A DNA stretch of 64,000 nt. Origin: Mycobacterium sp. 1554424.7 (GTDB taxonomy: Bacteria > Actinomycetota > Actinomycetes > Mycobacteriales > Mycobacteriaceae). The stretch spans positions 124,001 through 188,000 of the forward strand of contig NZ_LZSE01000005.1 in assembly GCF_001665295.1 (NCBI RefSeq), read 5' to 3'. The position numbers and the translations under genes are program-made. The notes beneath the pieces are model-generated. The model saw nothing but the letters and a program-made list of their open reading frames with translations. It was not told the DNA's origin and ran no database searches. This document shows, piece after piece, positions 44,245 through 52,200 of this stretch; within the stretch, counting starts at the first letter, position 1, and every line of letters begins with the position of its first letter.

Positions 44245-45393
44245 GTGACCAACGATGTAGCCATTATCGGGGTGGGTCTGCACCCGTTCGGCCGCTTCGA
44301 AGGCAAGTCGGCGATGCAGATGGGTGTCGACGCGATCTTTGCCGCGGTCGCCGACGCGGGCATCGAATGGAAGGACATCCAGTTCGCCACCGGCGGCAGC
44401 TGGACGGTGGCTAACCCGGACGCCATCGTCGGCATGGTCGGCCTGACCGGCATCCCGTTCACCAACGTGTTCAATGCCTGCGCGACGGCGGCCAGCGCGG
44501 TCAAGGCCTGCGCCGACGGAATCCGGTTGGGCGACTACGACATCGGCATCGCCATCGGCCTGGACAAGCACCCGCGCGGTGCGTTCACCGAAGATCCTGC
44601 GCTGGTGGGCATGCCGAGGTGGTACGCCGAGAACGGGCAATACCTGACCACCCAGTTCTTCGGCATGAAGGCGAACCGTTACCTGCACGAGCACAACATC
44701 TCTGCGCAGACCCTCGCCAAGGTGGCCGCCAAGAATTTCCGCAACGGAGCCTTGAACCCCAACGCGTTTCGCCGCAAGCCGATCCCCGAAGACCAGATTC
44801 TGAGTTCGCCCGTGCTCAATTATCCGCTGACCCAGTACATGTTCTGCGCGCCCGACGAGGGCGCCGCGGCCGCGGTGATGTGCCGGGCCGACATCGCCCA
44901 TCGCTACACCTCCAAACCCGTCTACCTGCGGGCGGTGGAGCTGCGCACGCGGCGCTACGGGGCATACGAGGTCAACACCACGTTCGCGCCGGTCGACGAG
45001 GACGTGGCACCGACCGTGTACGCCGCGCGCAGCGCGTTCGAAAAGGCAGGCGTGGCGCCCGTCGACGTCGACGTGATCCAACTGCAGGACACCGACGCGG
45101 GCGCCGAAATCATCCACATGGCCGAGTGCGGTTTCTGTGCGGACGGTGATCAGGAGAAGCTGCTCGCCGACGGAGCCACCGAGATCGGCGGCCCGATGCC
45201 GGTCAACACCGACGGCGGGCTGATCGCCAACGGCGAGCCGATCGGCGCGTCCGGCCTGCGCCAGATCCATGAGATCGTCCGGCAACTCCGCGGCGAGGCC
45301 GGCGATCGTCAGGTCCCCGGTGATCCCAAGGTCGGGTTCACCCAGTTATACGGCGCCCCTGGCACCGCGGCGGCGACCATCCTCACGACCTGA
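44245..45393 (+). CDS. Thiolase-like protein (SCP-x/lipid-transfer Ltp type)
   Basis: A 382-residue thiolase-superfamily protein from GTG 44245 ('AAGGAG' upstream). The acylated Cys79 is in 'FNACATAASAVKA'. The usual GHPxGATG motif reads 'GEPIGASG', with Glu331 in the His position, and the second Cys motif (CxGGG) is absent: the C-terminus reads 'FTQLYGAPGTAAATI'. These changes are seen in Ltp-type proteins, some of which are aldolases with a DUF35 partner; no DUF35 gene is present here. It could be a retro-aldolase, retro-Claisen or acyl-transfer enzyme. Last gene of the operon. Confidence 0.88.
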   Translation: MTNDVAIIGVGLHPFGRFEGKSAMQMGVDAIFAAVADAGIEWKDIQFATGGSWTVANPDAIVGMVGLTGIPFTNVFNACATAASAVKACADGIRLGDYDIGIAIGLDKHPRGAFTEDPALVGMPRWYAENGQYLTTQFFGMKANRYLHEHNISAQTLAKVAAKNFRNGALNPNAFRRKPIPEDQILSSPVLNYPLTQYMFCAPDEGAAAAVMCRADIAHRYTSKPVYLRAVELRTRRYGAYEVNTTFAPVDEDVAPTVYAARSAFEKAGVAPVDVDVIQLQDTDAGAEIIHMAECGFCADGDQEKLLADGATEIGGPMPVNTDGGLIANGEPIGASGLRQIHEIVRQLRGEAGDRQVPGDPKVGFTQLYGAPGTAAATILTT

Positions 45394-45454
45394 CCTCGAC
45401 GCACAGACACCGAAACACATGGCGCGCCCAGGTTTTGGGAGTTTTCGCGTCGCC

Positions 45455-46054
45455 TCACGCGAGGTCGCTGCGGAAGGACACGATCTGCCTCCAGCGGTTC
45501 CCCTCTGAGTCGACGAAGGCAAAGCCCTCGGGTTCGGCCAGGTCGCGCAGCTCACGGACGCTGAGCCGGTCGGGGTCGGGGAACATCTCCAGAAAGACCA
45601 GCCGCCCACCCGGTTTCAGGACGCTGCGCAACGATCGGAGACATGCCCGCGGGTCGGGCACCTCTCCGATCACCGCGGCCAGGAACGCAACGTCGAAGGT
45701 GCCATTTGGGAAGGGGAGTCCATCACCCGCCTCACCGGCCGTGAAGCCGACGTCCTGGAAGCCGGCCTGCACGAGCTGCCGCTCGGCTTTCGCGAGCATT
45801 TCCGGCTGGACGTCGAAAAGATCCAGCTTTCCCGCGCCGAGTCGCCTCGCGATCTCCACGCTGAAAAAGCCCGGACCCGGCCCAATTTCGAGGACGCGCT
45901 CAGTTCCGGTCAGGCCGAGACGCTCGATGATGCGGGCCGGTTTGATCATGACCCGGCGTAGTGGGTTGTTCAGCACGATGGCCGCTTGGTGCGGGAAGGG
46001 AGAGTGCGCCTCGCGCTGCTTGCGCCTCAGCGCGCCCAACAATGTATCGGTCAT
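45455..46054 (-). CDS. Class I SAM-dependent methyltransferase
   Basis: A 199-residue Rossmann-fold methyltransferase. SAM motif I is 'VLEIGPGPGFFSVEIA', the acidic end of strand 2 is 'LDLFDVQPEM', and motif IV/post-I is 'FDVAFLAAVIGEVPDP', with 'LKPGGRLVFLEMFPDP' following. UbiE/Methyltransf_11 group; substrate unknown. Its ATG lies 2 nt from an 18-bp perfect palindrome, which would cover promoter or ribosome site. It is unrelated to the catabolic operons by motif content. Confidence 0.88.
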   Translation of the reverse strand: MTDTLLGALRRKQREAHSPFPHQAAIVLNNPLRRVMIKPARIIERLGLTGTERVLEIGPGPGFFSVEIARRLGAGKLDLFDVQPEMLAKAERQLVQAGFQDVGFTAGEAGDGLPFPNGTFDVAFLAAVIGEVPDPRACLRSLRSVLKPGGRLVFLEMFPDPDRLSVRELRDLAEPEGFAFVDSEGNRWRQIVSFRSDLA

Positions 46055-46056
46055 GA

Positions 46057-46074
46057 AGTTAGGGTACCCTAACT
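46057..46074. promoter_or_regulatory. 18-bp perfect palindrome at the methyltransferase start
   Basis: AGTTAGGGTACCCTAACT is a complete palindrome beginning 2 nt upstream of the minus-strand ATG (46052-46054). Being so close, a bound protein would block transcription start or ribosome entry. The TTAGG...CCTAA halves recall DtxR/IdeR-type boxes, but the spacing is not that of the known IdeR consensus. Confidence 0.6.
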
Positions 46075-46191
46075 AAGCCGGATTGCAATAGGTTGCGACG
46101 AGCGTGCGCCGGGCTGCAGCGACGAGTGACGCGAAGCTCTGTAACTTTCGGCCGGCCCGTTTCGTCGTAGTGGCGAACGGGAGGAGTTCTC

Positions 46192-46905
46192 ATGCGAATC
46201 GTCATCTTTGGCGCCAATGGAGCGACCGGACGGCTGCTGACGCGTCGGGCGCTGGAGGCCGGCCACTCCGCGGTGGCGGTGACCCGGCGGCCCGACGAGT
46301 TTCCCATCGCCGATGCGCAGCTGACGGTCGCGGGCGCCGACGTGCGGTGCGACGGCCTCGCCGGAATCGTCGGCGACGCCGACGCCGTCCTGTCGACGCT
46401 CGGGGTGCCGTTCACGCGCCGGCCCGTCGACACGTATTCCGTCGGCACCCGCAATATCGTGAACGCGATGCGTGAGTCCGGCGTCAACCGGCTCGTCGTG
46501 GTGAGCTCCACCGGCGCCCACCCCGCGCGCGGCCGGCAGCACACACCACTGGCGCTACGGCTATTCGAGCCGATCATCACCCGCACCATCGGCAAGACCG
46601 TCTACGACGACATCCGGCGGATGGAGGCGTTGGTGCGCGAGAGCGGCCTGGACTGGACGATCGTGCGGCCGTCGGGGTTGTTCGATCTGCCGCAGGTCAC
46701 GAATTACGTTGCGGGAGAAGTTGCTCCGGTGGGGGCGTTCACGGCTCGCATCGACCTGGCGGACTACCTCACCAAGCTCGCCCAAGACCGTACGGCGCGG
46801 CGAAAGACCGTTGTCGTCTCGACGACCGAGCACACGCCGACGGTGTGGGAAATGGTTCGGCGGGAGGCCTTCAAGAGCGACGCACCGCACGAGGTGCCGG
46901 CTTAA
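46192..46905 (+). CDS. NAD(P)-binding atypical SDR / NmrA-like protein
   Basis: A 237-residue atypical SDR with ATG after 'GGGAGGAG'. The nucleotide motif is 'IFGANGATGRLL' at residues 5-16. 'VVVSSTGAHPARG' and 'WTIVRPSGLFDLP' match the NAD(P)H-binding (NAD_binding_10) family; the YxxxK pair is not in the classical place. It may be a reductase or an NADPH sensor. It has its own promoter region shared with the divergent methyltransferase. Confidence 0.85.
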   Translation: MRIVIFGANGATGRLLTRRALEAGHSAVAVTRRPDEFPIADAQLTVAGADVRCDGLAGIVGDADAVLSTLGVPFTRRPVDTYSVGTRNIVNAMRESGVNRLVVVSSTGAHPARGRQHTPLALRLFEPIITRTIGKTVYDDIRRMEALVRESGLDWTIVRPSGLFDLPQVTNYVAGEVAPVGAFTARIDLADYLTKLAQDRTARRKTVVVSTTEHTPTVWEMVRREAFKSDAPHEVPA

Positions 46906-47058
46906 CAAATGCCCTTGATCGGGTTGCCGCCAGGTGCCCGCGCGGCGACGCCAGGGTTAATTTAAATCCCCGGACAGAAATCGCACTGCTGTTGTCACCG
47001 GGTTTGCTCGTAGGCTAACGCCGAAAAGCCCTGCTCGAACTCGAGGTCAGGAGTTGCG

Positions 47059-47406
47059 GTGTCCACTACCGAATTTCCATCCGAGGACGTCCCACTAACC
47101 ACCGGTGAGCAGTTCGTGACCATCCAGGCGAGCCCGGAGTTCGCCGAACTTCGGCGCAAGCTACGCCGTTTCGTGTTCCCGATGACGGCGGCCTTCCTCG
47201 CCTGGTACGCCGCCTACGTCCTGTTGGGCGCCTTCGCCCACGACTTCATGGCGACCAAGGTCTTCGGGAACATCAACGTCGGGCTGCTGATCGGGCTGGG
47301 CCAATTCCTGACGACGTTCCTCATCACCGGACTTTACGTACGGTTCGCCGACCGGGAGCTTGATCCGAGAGCCGCCGCCATTCGCGCCGAAGGCCAGGCG
47401 TCATGA
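47059..47406 (+). CDS. DUF485 membrane protein, symporter accessory subunit
   Basis: A 115-residue protein from GTG 47059 ('CAGGAG' upstream). Two transmembrane helices are visible, 'MTAAFLAWYAAYVLLGAFA' and 'GLLIGLGQFLTTFLITGLYV', separated by 'HDFMATKVFGNINV'. This is the DUF485 (YjcH-like) pattern, always found beside ActP-type acetate symporters. Overlaps the symporter start by 4 bp. The leader (46906-47058) has an AT-rich tract and 'TAGGCT', a possible -10. Confidence 0.9.
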   Translation: MSTTEFPSEDVPLTTGEQFVTIQASPEFAELRRKLRRFVFPMTAAFLAWYAAYVLLGAFAHDFMATKVFGNINVGLLIGLGQFLTTFLITGLYVRFADRELDPRAAAIRAEGQAS

Positions 47407-49043
47407 CGCTGCTGGCCGCCGGTCAGCAGACGATCGGGAACCCCGCCGCCAACATCGCGATCTTCGCCGTCTTCGTCCTCATCACCCTGTATGTGGTGAT
47501 CCGGGCCAGCCAGCGGAACGCTACTGCGACCGAGTTCTTCACCGCCGACCGAGCGTTCTCGGGACCACAAAACGGCATCGCCATAGCCGGCGACTATCTG
47601 TCGGCGGCCAGCTTCCTCGGCATCGCCGGAGCGATCGCGGTGTACGGCTACGACGGGTTCCTGTATTCCATCGGGTTCCTCGTCGCCTGGTTGGTGGCCC
47701 TGCTCCTGGTGGCCGAACTGCTGCGCAACACGGGGAAATTCACCATGGCGGACGTACTGAGCTTCCGGCTCAGGCAGCGCCCGGTCCGGCTGGTCGCGGC
47801 CATCTCGACGCTGACGGTGTCCCTGTTCTACCTCCTCGCCCAGATGGCCGGCGCGGGCGGTCTGGTCGCCCTGCTGCTCAATGTCAAAGGGCGCCTTGGT
47901 GAGTCGATCGTCATCGCGGTCGTCGGTGTCCTGATGATCGTCTACGTCCTGGTCGGCGGGATGAAGGGCACCACCTGGGTGCAGATCATCAAGGCCGTGT
48001 TGTTGATCCTCGGTGCGGCGACGATGACGGTGATGGTGCTGGCGAAGTTCGGCATGAACTTTTCCGACATCCTGGGGTCGGCGCAGACGACGGTGTCACA
48101 CGCCACCACCAAGGGTGTTTCCGCTCGCAACGTGTTGGCTCCAGGCGCGCAATACGGCGGGTCGACGACGTCGAAGATCAATCTGCTCTCGCTAGGCCTT
48201 GCCCTGGTGCTGGGCACCGCGGGCCTGCCCCACGTGTTGATGCGCTTCTACACGGTGCCTACCGCGAAAGAGGCACGCCGGTCGGTGGTCTGGGCGATCG
48301 GGCTCATCGGCGCCTTCTATCTGTTCACGCTGGCGCTTGGCTATGGCGCCGCCGCCATCGTCGGGCCCGACCGGATCCTCAAGGCCGCCGGCGGCCAGAA
48401 CTCGGCGGCGCCGTTGCTGGCGTTCCATCTCGGCGGCGTGGTCCTGCTCGGCGTCATTTCCGCGGTGGCGTTCGCGACGATCCTCGCCGTGGTCGCGGGT
48501 CTGACGATCACGGCGTCGACGTCGTTCGCCCACGACATCTATGCCAGCCTGATCAAGCGCCACAAGGTCACCGAGAGTGAACAGGTCCGGGTGTCGCGCA
48601 TCACCGCGGTCGTGCTCGGCATCTTCGGCATCGCGCTCGGAATCCTGGCCAACGGCCAGAACGTCGCTTTCCTGGTGGCGCTGGCGTTCGCGGTCGCGGC
48701 GTCGGCCAACCTGCCGACTATCTTGTATTCGCTTTATTGGCAGAGGTTTAACACCCGCGGCGCGCTGTGGAGCATGTATGGCGGGCTGATCTCGACCATC
48801 GTGTTGATCGTCTTCTCGCCCGCGGTGTCGGGCGCGAAAACCGCGATGCTCCCCGGCGCGGACTTCGCCTGGTTCCCCCTTTCCAACCCCGGAATCGTGT
48901 CGATCCCGCTGGCGTTCGTCCTCGGCATCGTGGGCACGCTGTCGTCGCCCGATCGCGGCGATCCGGTGCGCAGCGCCGAGATGGAGGTCCGCTCGCTTAC
49001 CGGCATCGGCGCGGAGCAGGCCGTGACTTCGCCGAACGTGTGA
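47403..49043 (+). CDS. Sodium:solute (cation/acetate-type) symporter, ActP/MctC-like
   Basis: A 546-residue inner-membrane SSS-family transporter with about 13 hydrophobic helices. Family hallmarks are 'GIAIAGDYLSAASFLGIAGA', 'GTAGLPHVLMRFYTVPTAKE' and 'RRSVVWAIGLIGAFYLFTL'. It is paired with DUF485 as in acetate, pyruvate or propionate permeases. In this context it may import short-chain acids; which one cannot be read from sequence. Ends convergent to the minus-strand FadE operon. Confidence 0.93.
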   Translation: MTLLAAGQQTIGNPAANIAIFAVFVLITLYVVIRASQRNATATEFFTADRAFSGPQNGIAIAGDYLSAASFLGIAGAIAVYGYDGFLYSIGFLVAWLVALLLVAELLRNTGKFTMADVLSFRLRQRPVRLVAAISTLTVSLFYLLAQMAGAGGLVALLLNVKGRLGESIVIAVVGVLMIVYVLVGGMKGTTWVQIIKAVLLILGAATMTVMVLAKFGMNFSDILGSAQTTVSHATTKGVSARNVLAPGAQYGGSTTSKINLLSLGLALVLGTAGLPHVLMRFYTVPTAKEARRSVVWAIGLIGAFYLFTLALGYGAAAIVGPDRILKAAGGQNSAAPLLAFHLGGVVLLGVISAVAFATILAVVAGLTITASTSFAHDIYASLIKRHKVTESEQVRVSRITAVVLGIFGIALGILANGQNVAFLVALAFAVAASANLPTILYSLYWQRFNTRGALWSMYGGLISTIVLIVFSPAVSGAKTAMLPGADFAWFPLSNPGIVSIPLAFVLGIVGTLSSPDRGDPVRSAEMEVRSLTGIGAEQAVTSPNV

Positions 49044-49101
49044 CAGTGGCGACGACACGCCGGCGGCGACCGCACTGATTACACGTTGGGCGCTATATGG
49101 C

Positions 49102-50292
49102 TCAGGTCTTCGTAAGCGGCGGTGAGTAATTCGGCTTGCCGAGACCGAGGGTGTACTGGCCGATCATGTTTCGGAACACCTCGAGCGTGCCGCCGTAGAT
49201 GCCCACCAACGGGGCGAACCGGAAGGCGTACTCGGCGCTCCCGTCGTCGGCGGCGCCGTCGGTCCCGAACGGCAGGGTCGACGCGGTCCCGAGGATGTCC
49301 ATCAGGTCCGGAGAGATGTCTCGCATCGTCTGCGCGATCGCGACCCGGCCGTAGATGCTCGGCGACGACAGCGCGACCTCCAACCGGGCGGCGCTGCGAC
49401 CCAGCCGGTAGGCGACCGATTTGTCGTCGATCAGCCGGCGCCCGTCCGGGCCGGGCCGGGTCACGGCCGCCGCCGCGTTGTCGACGGCCTCGGCCAGGGA
49501 TCCGGCCTGGTGCATCATGATCGAGGTGTCCTGCAGCCCGTCGGGCGCCGCCGCGACGGCACCGTGCTCGACGTTGAGCGGCTCGCGCAGCACGGTCCAG
49601 CCCGCGTTCACGTCGCCCAGCCGGTACTTGTCGTCGACGCGAACATCGCTGTAGTAGACGATGTTGGTCCGGTCACCGTCCACCGTACGCAGGCCCTGGA
49701 TTTCGATGCCCGGCGATTCCAGCGGAACCAGAAACATGGTCAGGCTCTTGTGTTTCGGCGCCTCGGGGGCGGTGTTGGTGATCAGGAACACGTACTGGCA
49801 GTTGTGCGCGCCGGTGGTGAACATCTTGGAGCCGTTGATAATCCACGCATCTCCGTCGCGAACGGCGCGAGTCTTGCAGGTGGCGACGTCCGAGCCGCCC
49901 TCGGGCTCGGTGTAGCCGAGGCAGAGCCGGACCTCGCCGCTGAAGACCTTTGGCAGCACCTCCTCGCGCACCTCCGGGGACCCGAACTTCGCCACCGAAC
50001 GCGCCACCATCGCGGTGGTCCCCCACGTCACCCAGGGCACGTGGGCGCGCCGCTTCTCCTGCTCCCAGATGCGGCGCCGAACCCGGCTGAACCCGCCCTC
50101 GGATTCCGACTTCCACTCGGCCGCCAAATAGCCTGCGGCGCCTAACTTCAGGTGCAGACCCTCGTCGAAGTTGTCGCCCGTTTCGCGGTCGCGGCGCCGG
50201 ACCTCTTCGGTCATGTGGGTGCTCAGGAAGTTTCGCGCCTCCTCGAGGAAGGCGCGGTCCTCCGCGGACAGCTCGACTCGGGAGAAGTCCAT
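49102..50292 (-). CDS. Acyl-CoA dehydrogenase (FadE), large-subunit type
   Basis: A 396-residue FadE from ATG 50292. It has 'GYTEPEGGSDVATCKTRAV', 'NGSKMFTTGAHNCQYVFLI', 'DVRVDDKYRLGDVNAGWTV' and the C-terminal 'YGGTLEVFRNMIGQYTLGLG'. Full domain set; likely catalytic partner of the FadE at 50309. Last gene of a six-gene minus-strand operon (ECH, amidohydrolase, ligase, amidohydrolase, FadE, FadE). Confidence 0.92.
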   Translation of the reverse strand: MDFSRVELSAEDRAFLEEARNFLSTHMTEEVRRRDRETGDNFDEGLHLKLGAAGYLAAEWKSESEGGFSRVRRRIWEQEKRRAHVPWVTWGTTAMVARSVAKFGSPEVREEVLPKVFSGEVRLCLGYTEPEGGSDVATCKTRAVRDGDAWIINGSKMFTTGAHNCQYVFLITNTAPEAPKHKSLTMFLVPLESPGIEIQGLRTVDGDRTNIVYYSDVRVDDKYRLGDVNAGWTVLREPLNVEHGAVAAAPDGLQDTSIMMHQAGSLAEAVDNAAAAVTRPGPDGRRLIDDKSVAYRLGRSAARLEVALSSPSIYGRVAIAQTMRDISPDLMDILGTASTLPFGTDGAADDGSAEYAFRFAPLVGIYGGTLEVFRNMIGQYTLGLGKPNYSPPLTKT

Positions 50293-50308
50293 TGTTTTTC
50301 GCTCCTGT

Positions 50309-51367
50309 CTAAGCCGGCTGGGGTGTGCCCTCGCGGGCCGCGACGATCTCGGCGACGCGCAGGGCGGTGGCGCCGGGATCGCCGCCGGCCAGCGGCCATC
50401 CGCGGGCTCGCACCAGATATGCGGTGGCCGCGGCTTCGGAGGAAACCCCAAGGCCGCCTTGGATGTGCACCGCCATCGTCGCCGCCTTCGAGGCCTCCTC
50501 GGCCATGAAGACGAAGGCCGACGGAGCCAGGTCGGGCCGCTCGTCGGGTTCGTTGTCCAGGAACCAGGCGGCCCGGCGGGCGAGGTTACGGCCGCCCTGG
50601 ACGGTGATCGCCATGTTGGCAAGCGGGTGCGAGATGGCCTGCAGCGTCGAGATCGGCACTCCCAGCGTGTAGCGGGTCTTGGCGAACTCCGCGGCGATGG
50701 TCATCGTCTCCTCGACGAGGCCGACCAGTGCCGCGGCGGTCAGCAGCCGCCATTCGTCCAGGGCCCGTTGATAACTCGCCACCGCGTCGGGTCCTTCGCC
50801 GATGACCGTGCGGGTGTCCGAGGCGGCCGGGTCCACCCAGGCCATCGGCAACCGGCCGATGTTGTCGACCTTGGCCGGCCGGGTGCCGAAGGTCAGCTGC
50901 ACGACACGATCGCCGTCCCGGATGACGATGTGGTCGGCGATCGAGCCCGTCGGGATCAGCCGGACGCCCGCCGGACCGTCCAGGCGGGCGTCGAGCCCGG
51001 CAAGCCGTTCACCGCCGGCCACCCCCGCGGTGTCGGCGTCCAGCCCGCCCAGGCGCGCGAGCAGCCGCGCCGCGCACACGTGGTCGATCCACGGGACCGG
51101 CGCCAGTGACCGGCCGATCTCCTCGGCCACCAGGGTGAGATCGACCAGCGTCGCGCCGTCGCCGCCGGCGGACTCCGGCAACGCCATCGTGGTCGCGCCC
51201 ATCGCGCACAGCCGCTCCCACAGGTTCTTGTCGAACCCGGATGGTTCTGCGGCGCGCACCGTTTCGATGGAGCAGTGGGTCTTGAAGAATTGCTTGTACG
51301 CATCTTGCAGAGCCACGTGGTCCTCGGACAGGCTGTAGTCAAGTCTGCGCAGTTCGAAGCGGTCCAT
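50309..51367 (-). CDS. Acyl-CoA dehydrogenase (FadE), small-subunit type
   Basis: A 352-residue FadE from ATG 51367. N-terminal 'LSEDHVALQDAYKQFFKTHC' and 'TMALPESAGGDGATLVDLTL' are family-like. The C-terminal helices contain 'TRYTLGVPISTLQAISHPLA' and 'HIQGGLGVSSEAAATAYLVR', where the 'TWEHD' of other small FadEs is replaced by SSEAA. It is probably the partner of the 49102 product. 16 bp and 2 bp from its neighbours. Confidence 0.9.
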   Translation of the reverse strand: MDRFELRRLDYSLSEDHVALQDAYKQFFKTHCSIETVRAAEPSGFDKNLWERLCAMGATTMALPESAGGDGATLVDLTLVAEEIGRSLAPVPWIDHVCAARLLARLGGLDADTAGVAGGERLAGLDARLDGPAGVRLIPTGSIADHIVIRDGDRVVQLTFGTRPAKVDNIGRLPMAWVDPAASDTRTVIGEGPDAVASYQRALDEWRLLTAAALVGLVEETMTIAAEFAKTRYTLGVPISTLQAISHPLANMAITVQGGRNLARRAAWFLDNEPDERPDLAPSAFVFMAEEASKAATMAVHIQGGLGVSSEAAATAYLVRARGWPLAGGDPGATALRVAEIVAAREGTPQPA

Positions 51368-51369
51368 GG

Positions 51370-52200
51370 TCAACGTTCCTTCCCGAAGAAAAACTCCTGC
51401 GCGTTGTTGTAGAGGTAGTTGTCCAGCACCTCGGGGGGCAGGTCCAGGGCACGGGCTTCGGGTATCACCCGGCTCATGCGAAGCACCGGCCAATCCGACG
51501 CGTAGATCACCTTGTTCGGGCCCCGCGTCCGCATGTAGTGCAGCAGGGATTCCGGCAGCCGCTTGGGCGACCACGCCGACGTCATCAGGCGCAGGTTGGC
51601 GTACTTGAGCAGCAACCGAATCGCGACGTCCCACCACGGGTCGGCGCCGTGGATCATGCACAGCTTCAGCTCGGGGAAACGCACGCACACCCGGTCCAGG
51701 TGCATGGGGTGTTGCACCTCGCCGGGAATCGGCGGGCCCGGGATGCCGGTGTTGACGCACAGCGGCAGCTCCAGCTCCGCGCATTTGGCGTAGAGCGGGT
51801 AGTAGACGGCGTCGCTGGGCGGGTACTGCCCGTCGCCCCAAAAGCTCGGTCCCACAACCGCATACGCCACCGGCAGGTCGCTCACGATGGCGGTCAATTC
51901 GCGCAACGACCGGACCGGGCGCAGCAGGTTGACCCCGCCCATCGCCAGGGCGAACCGGTCCGGCTTGGCTTCGATGAACTTGCGGGCGGTGGTGGACGGG
52001 CTGGCCAGCGAGTCCATCAGGATGGCCCGCTGCACGCCGTGGGAGTCCATCTCGTCGAGCAACTCGGACAGGTCGACCGGCGCGAACATCGATTCCGGGC
52101 CCTTGAAGTAGTCGTCGCGGACCTTGAGCATCCAGGTGGGTTGGGAGTCGGCCTCTCCGAAGTGCACGTTGATCAGGGAGTCAATCGCTTTGGTGTTCAT
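51370..52200 (-). CDS. Amidohydrolase-2 family protein (short)
   Basis: A 276-residue TIM-barrel amidohydrolase, about 100 residues shorter than the others here. 'IDSLINVHFGE' gives one N-terminal His, 'CMIHGADPWWD' another, and 'VIYASDWPVLR' keeps the catalytic Asp. 'LCVNTGIPGPP' lacks the His usual on the middle strand. Start ATG overlaps the ligase stop (ATGA). It may decarboxylate or hydrate an intermediate, as in ACMSD-like relatives. Confidence 0.87.
   Translation of the reverse strand: MNTKAIDSLINVHFGEADSQPTWMLKVRDDYFKGPESMFAPVDLSELLDEMDSHGVQRAILMDSLASPSTTARKFIEAKPDRFALAMGGVNLLRPVRSLRELTAIVSDLPVAYAVVGPSFWGDGQYPPSDAVYYPLYAKCAELELPLCVNTGIPGPPIPGEVQHPMHLDRVCVRFPELKLCMIHGADPWWDVAIRLLLKYANLRLMTSAWSPKRLPESLLHYMRTRGPNKVIYASDWPVLRMSRVIPEARALDLPPEVLDNYLYNNAQEFFFGKER

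Noticed and set aside
46057-46074. Assignment of the palindrome as an IdeR iron box
   Set aside because: Half-sites are similar but the spacing does not match the established 19-bp consensus, so no regulator is named.
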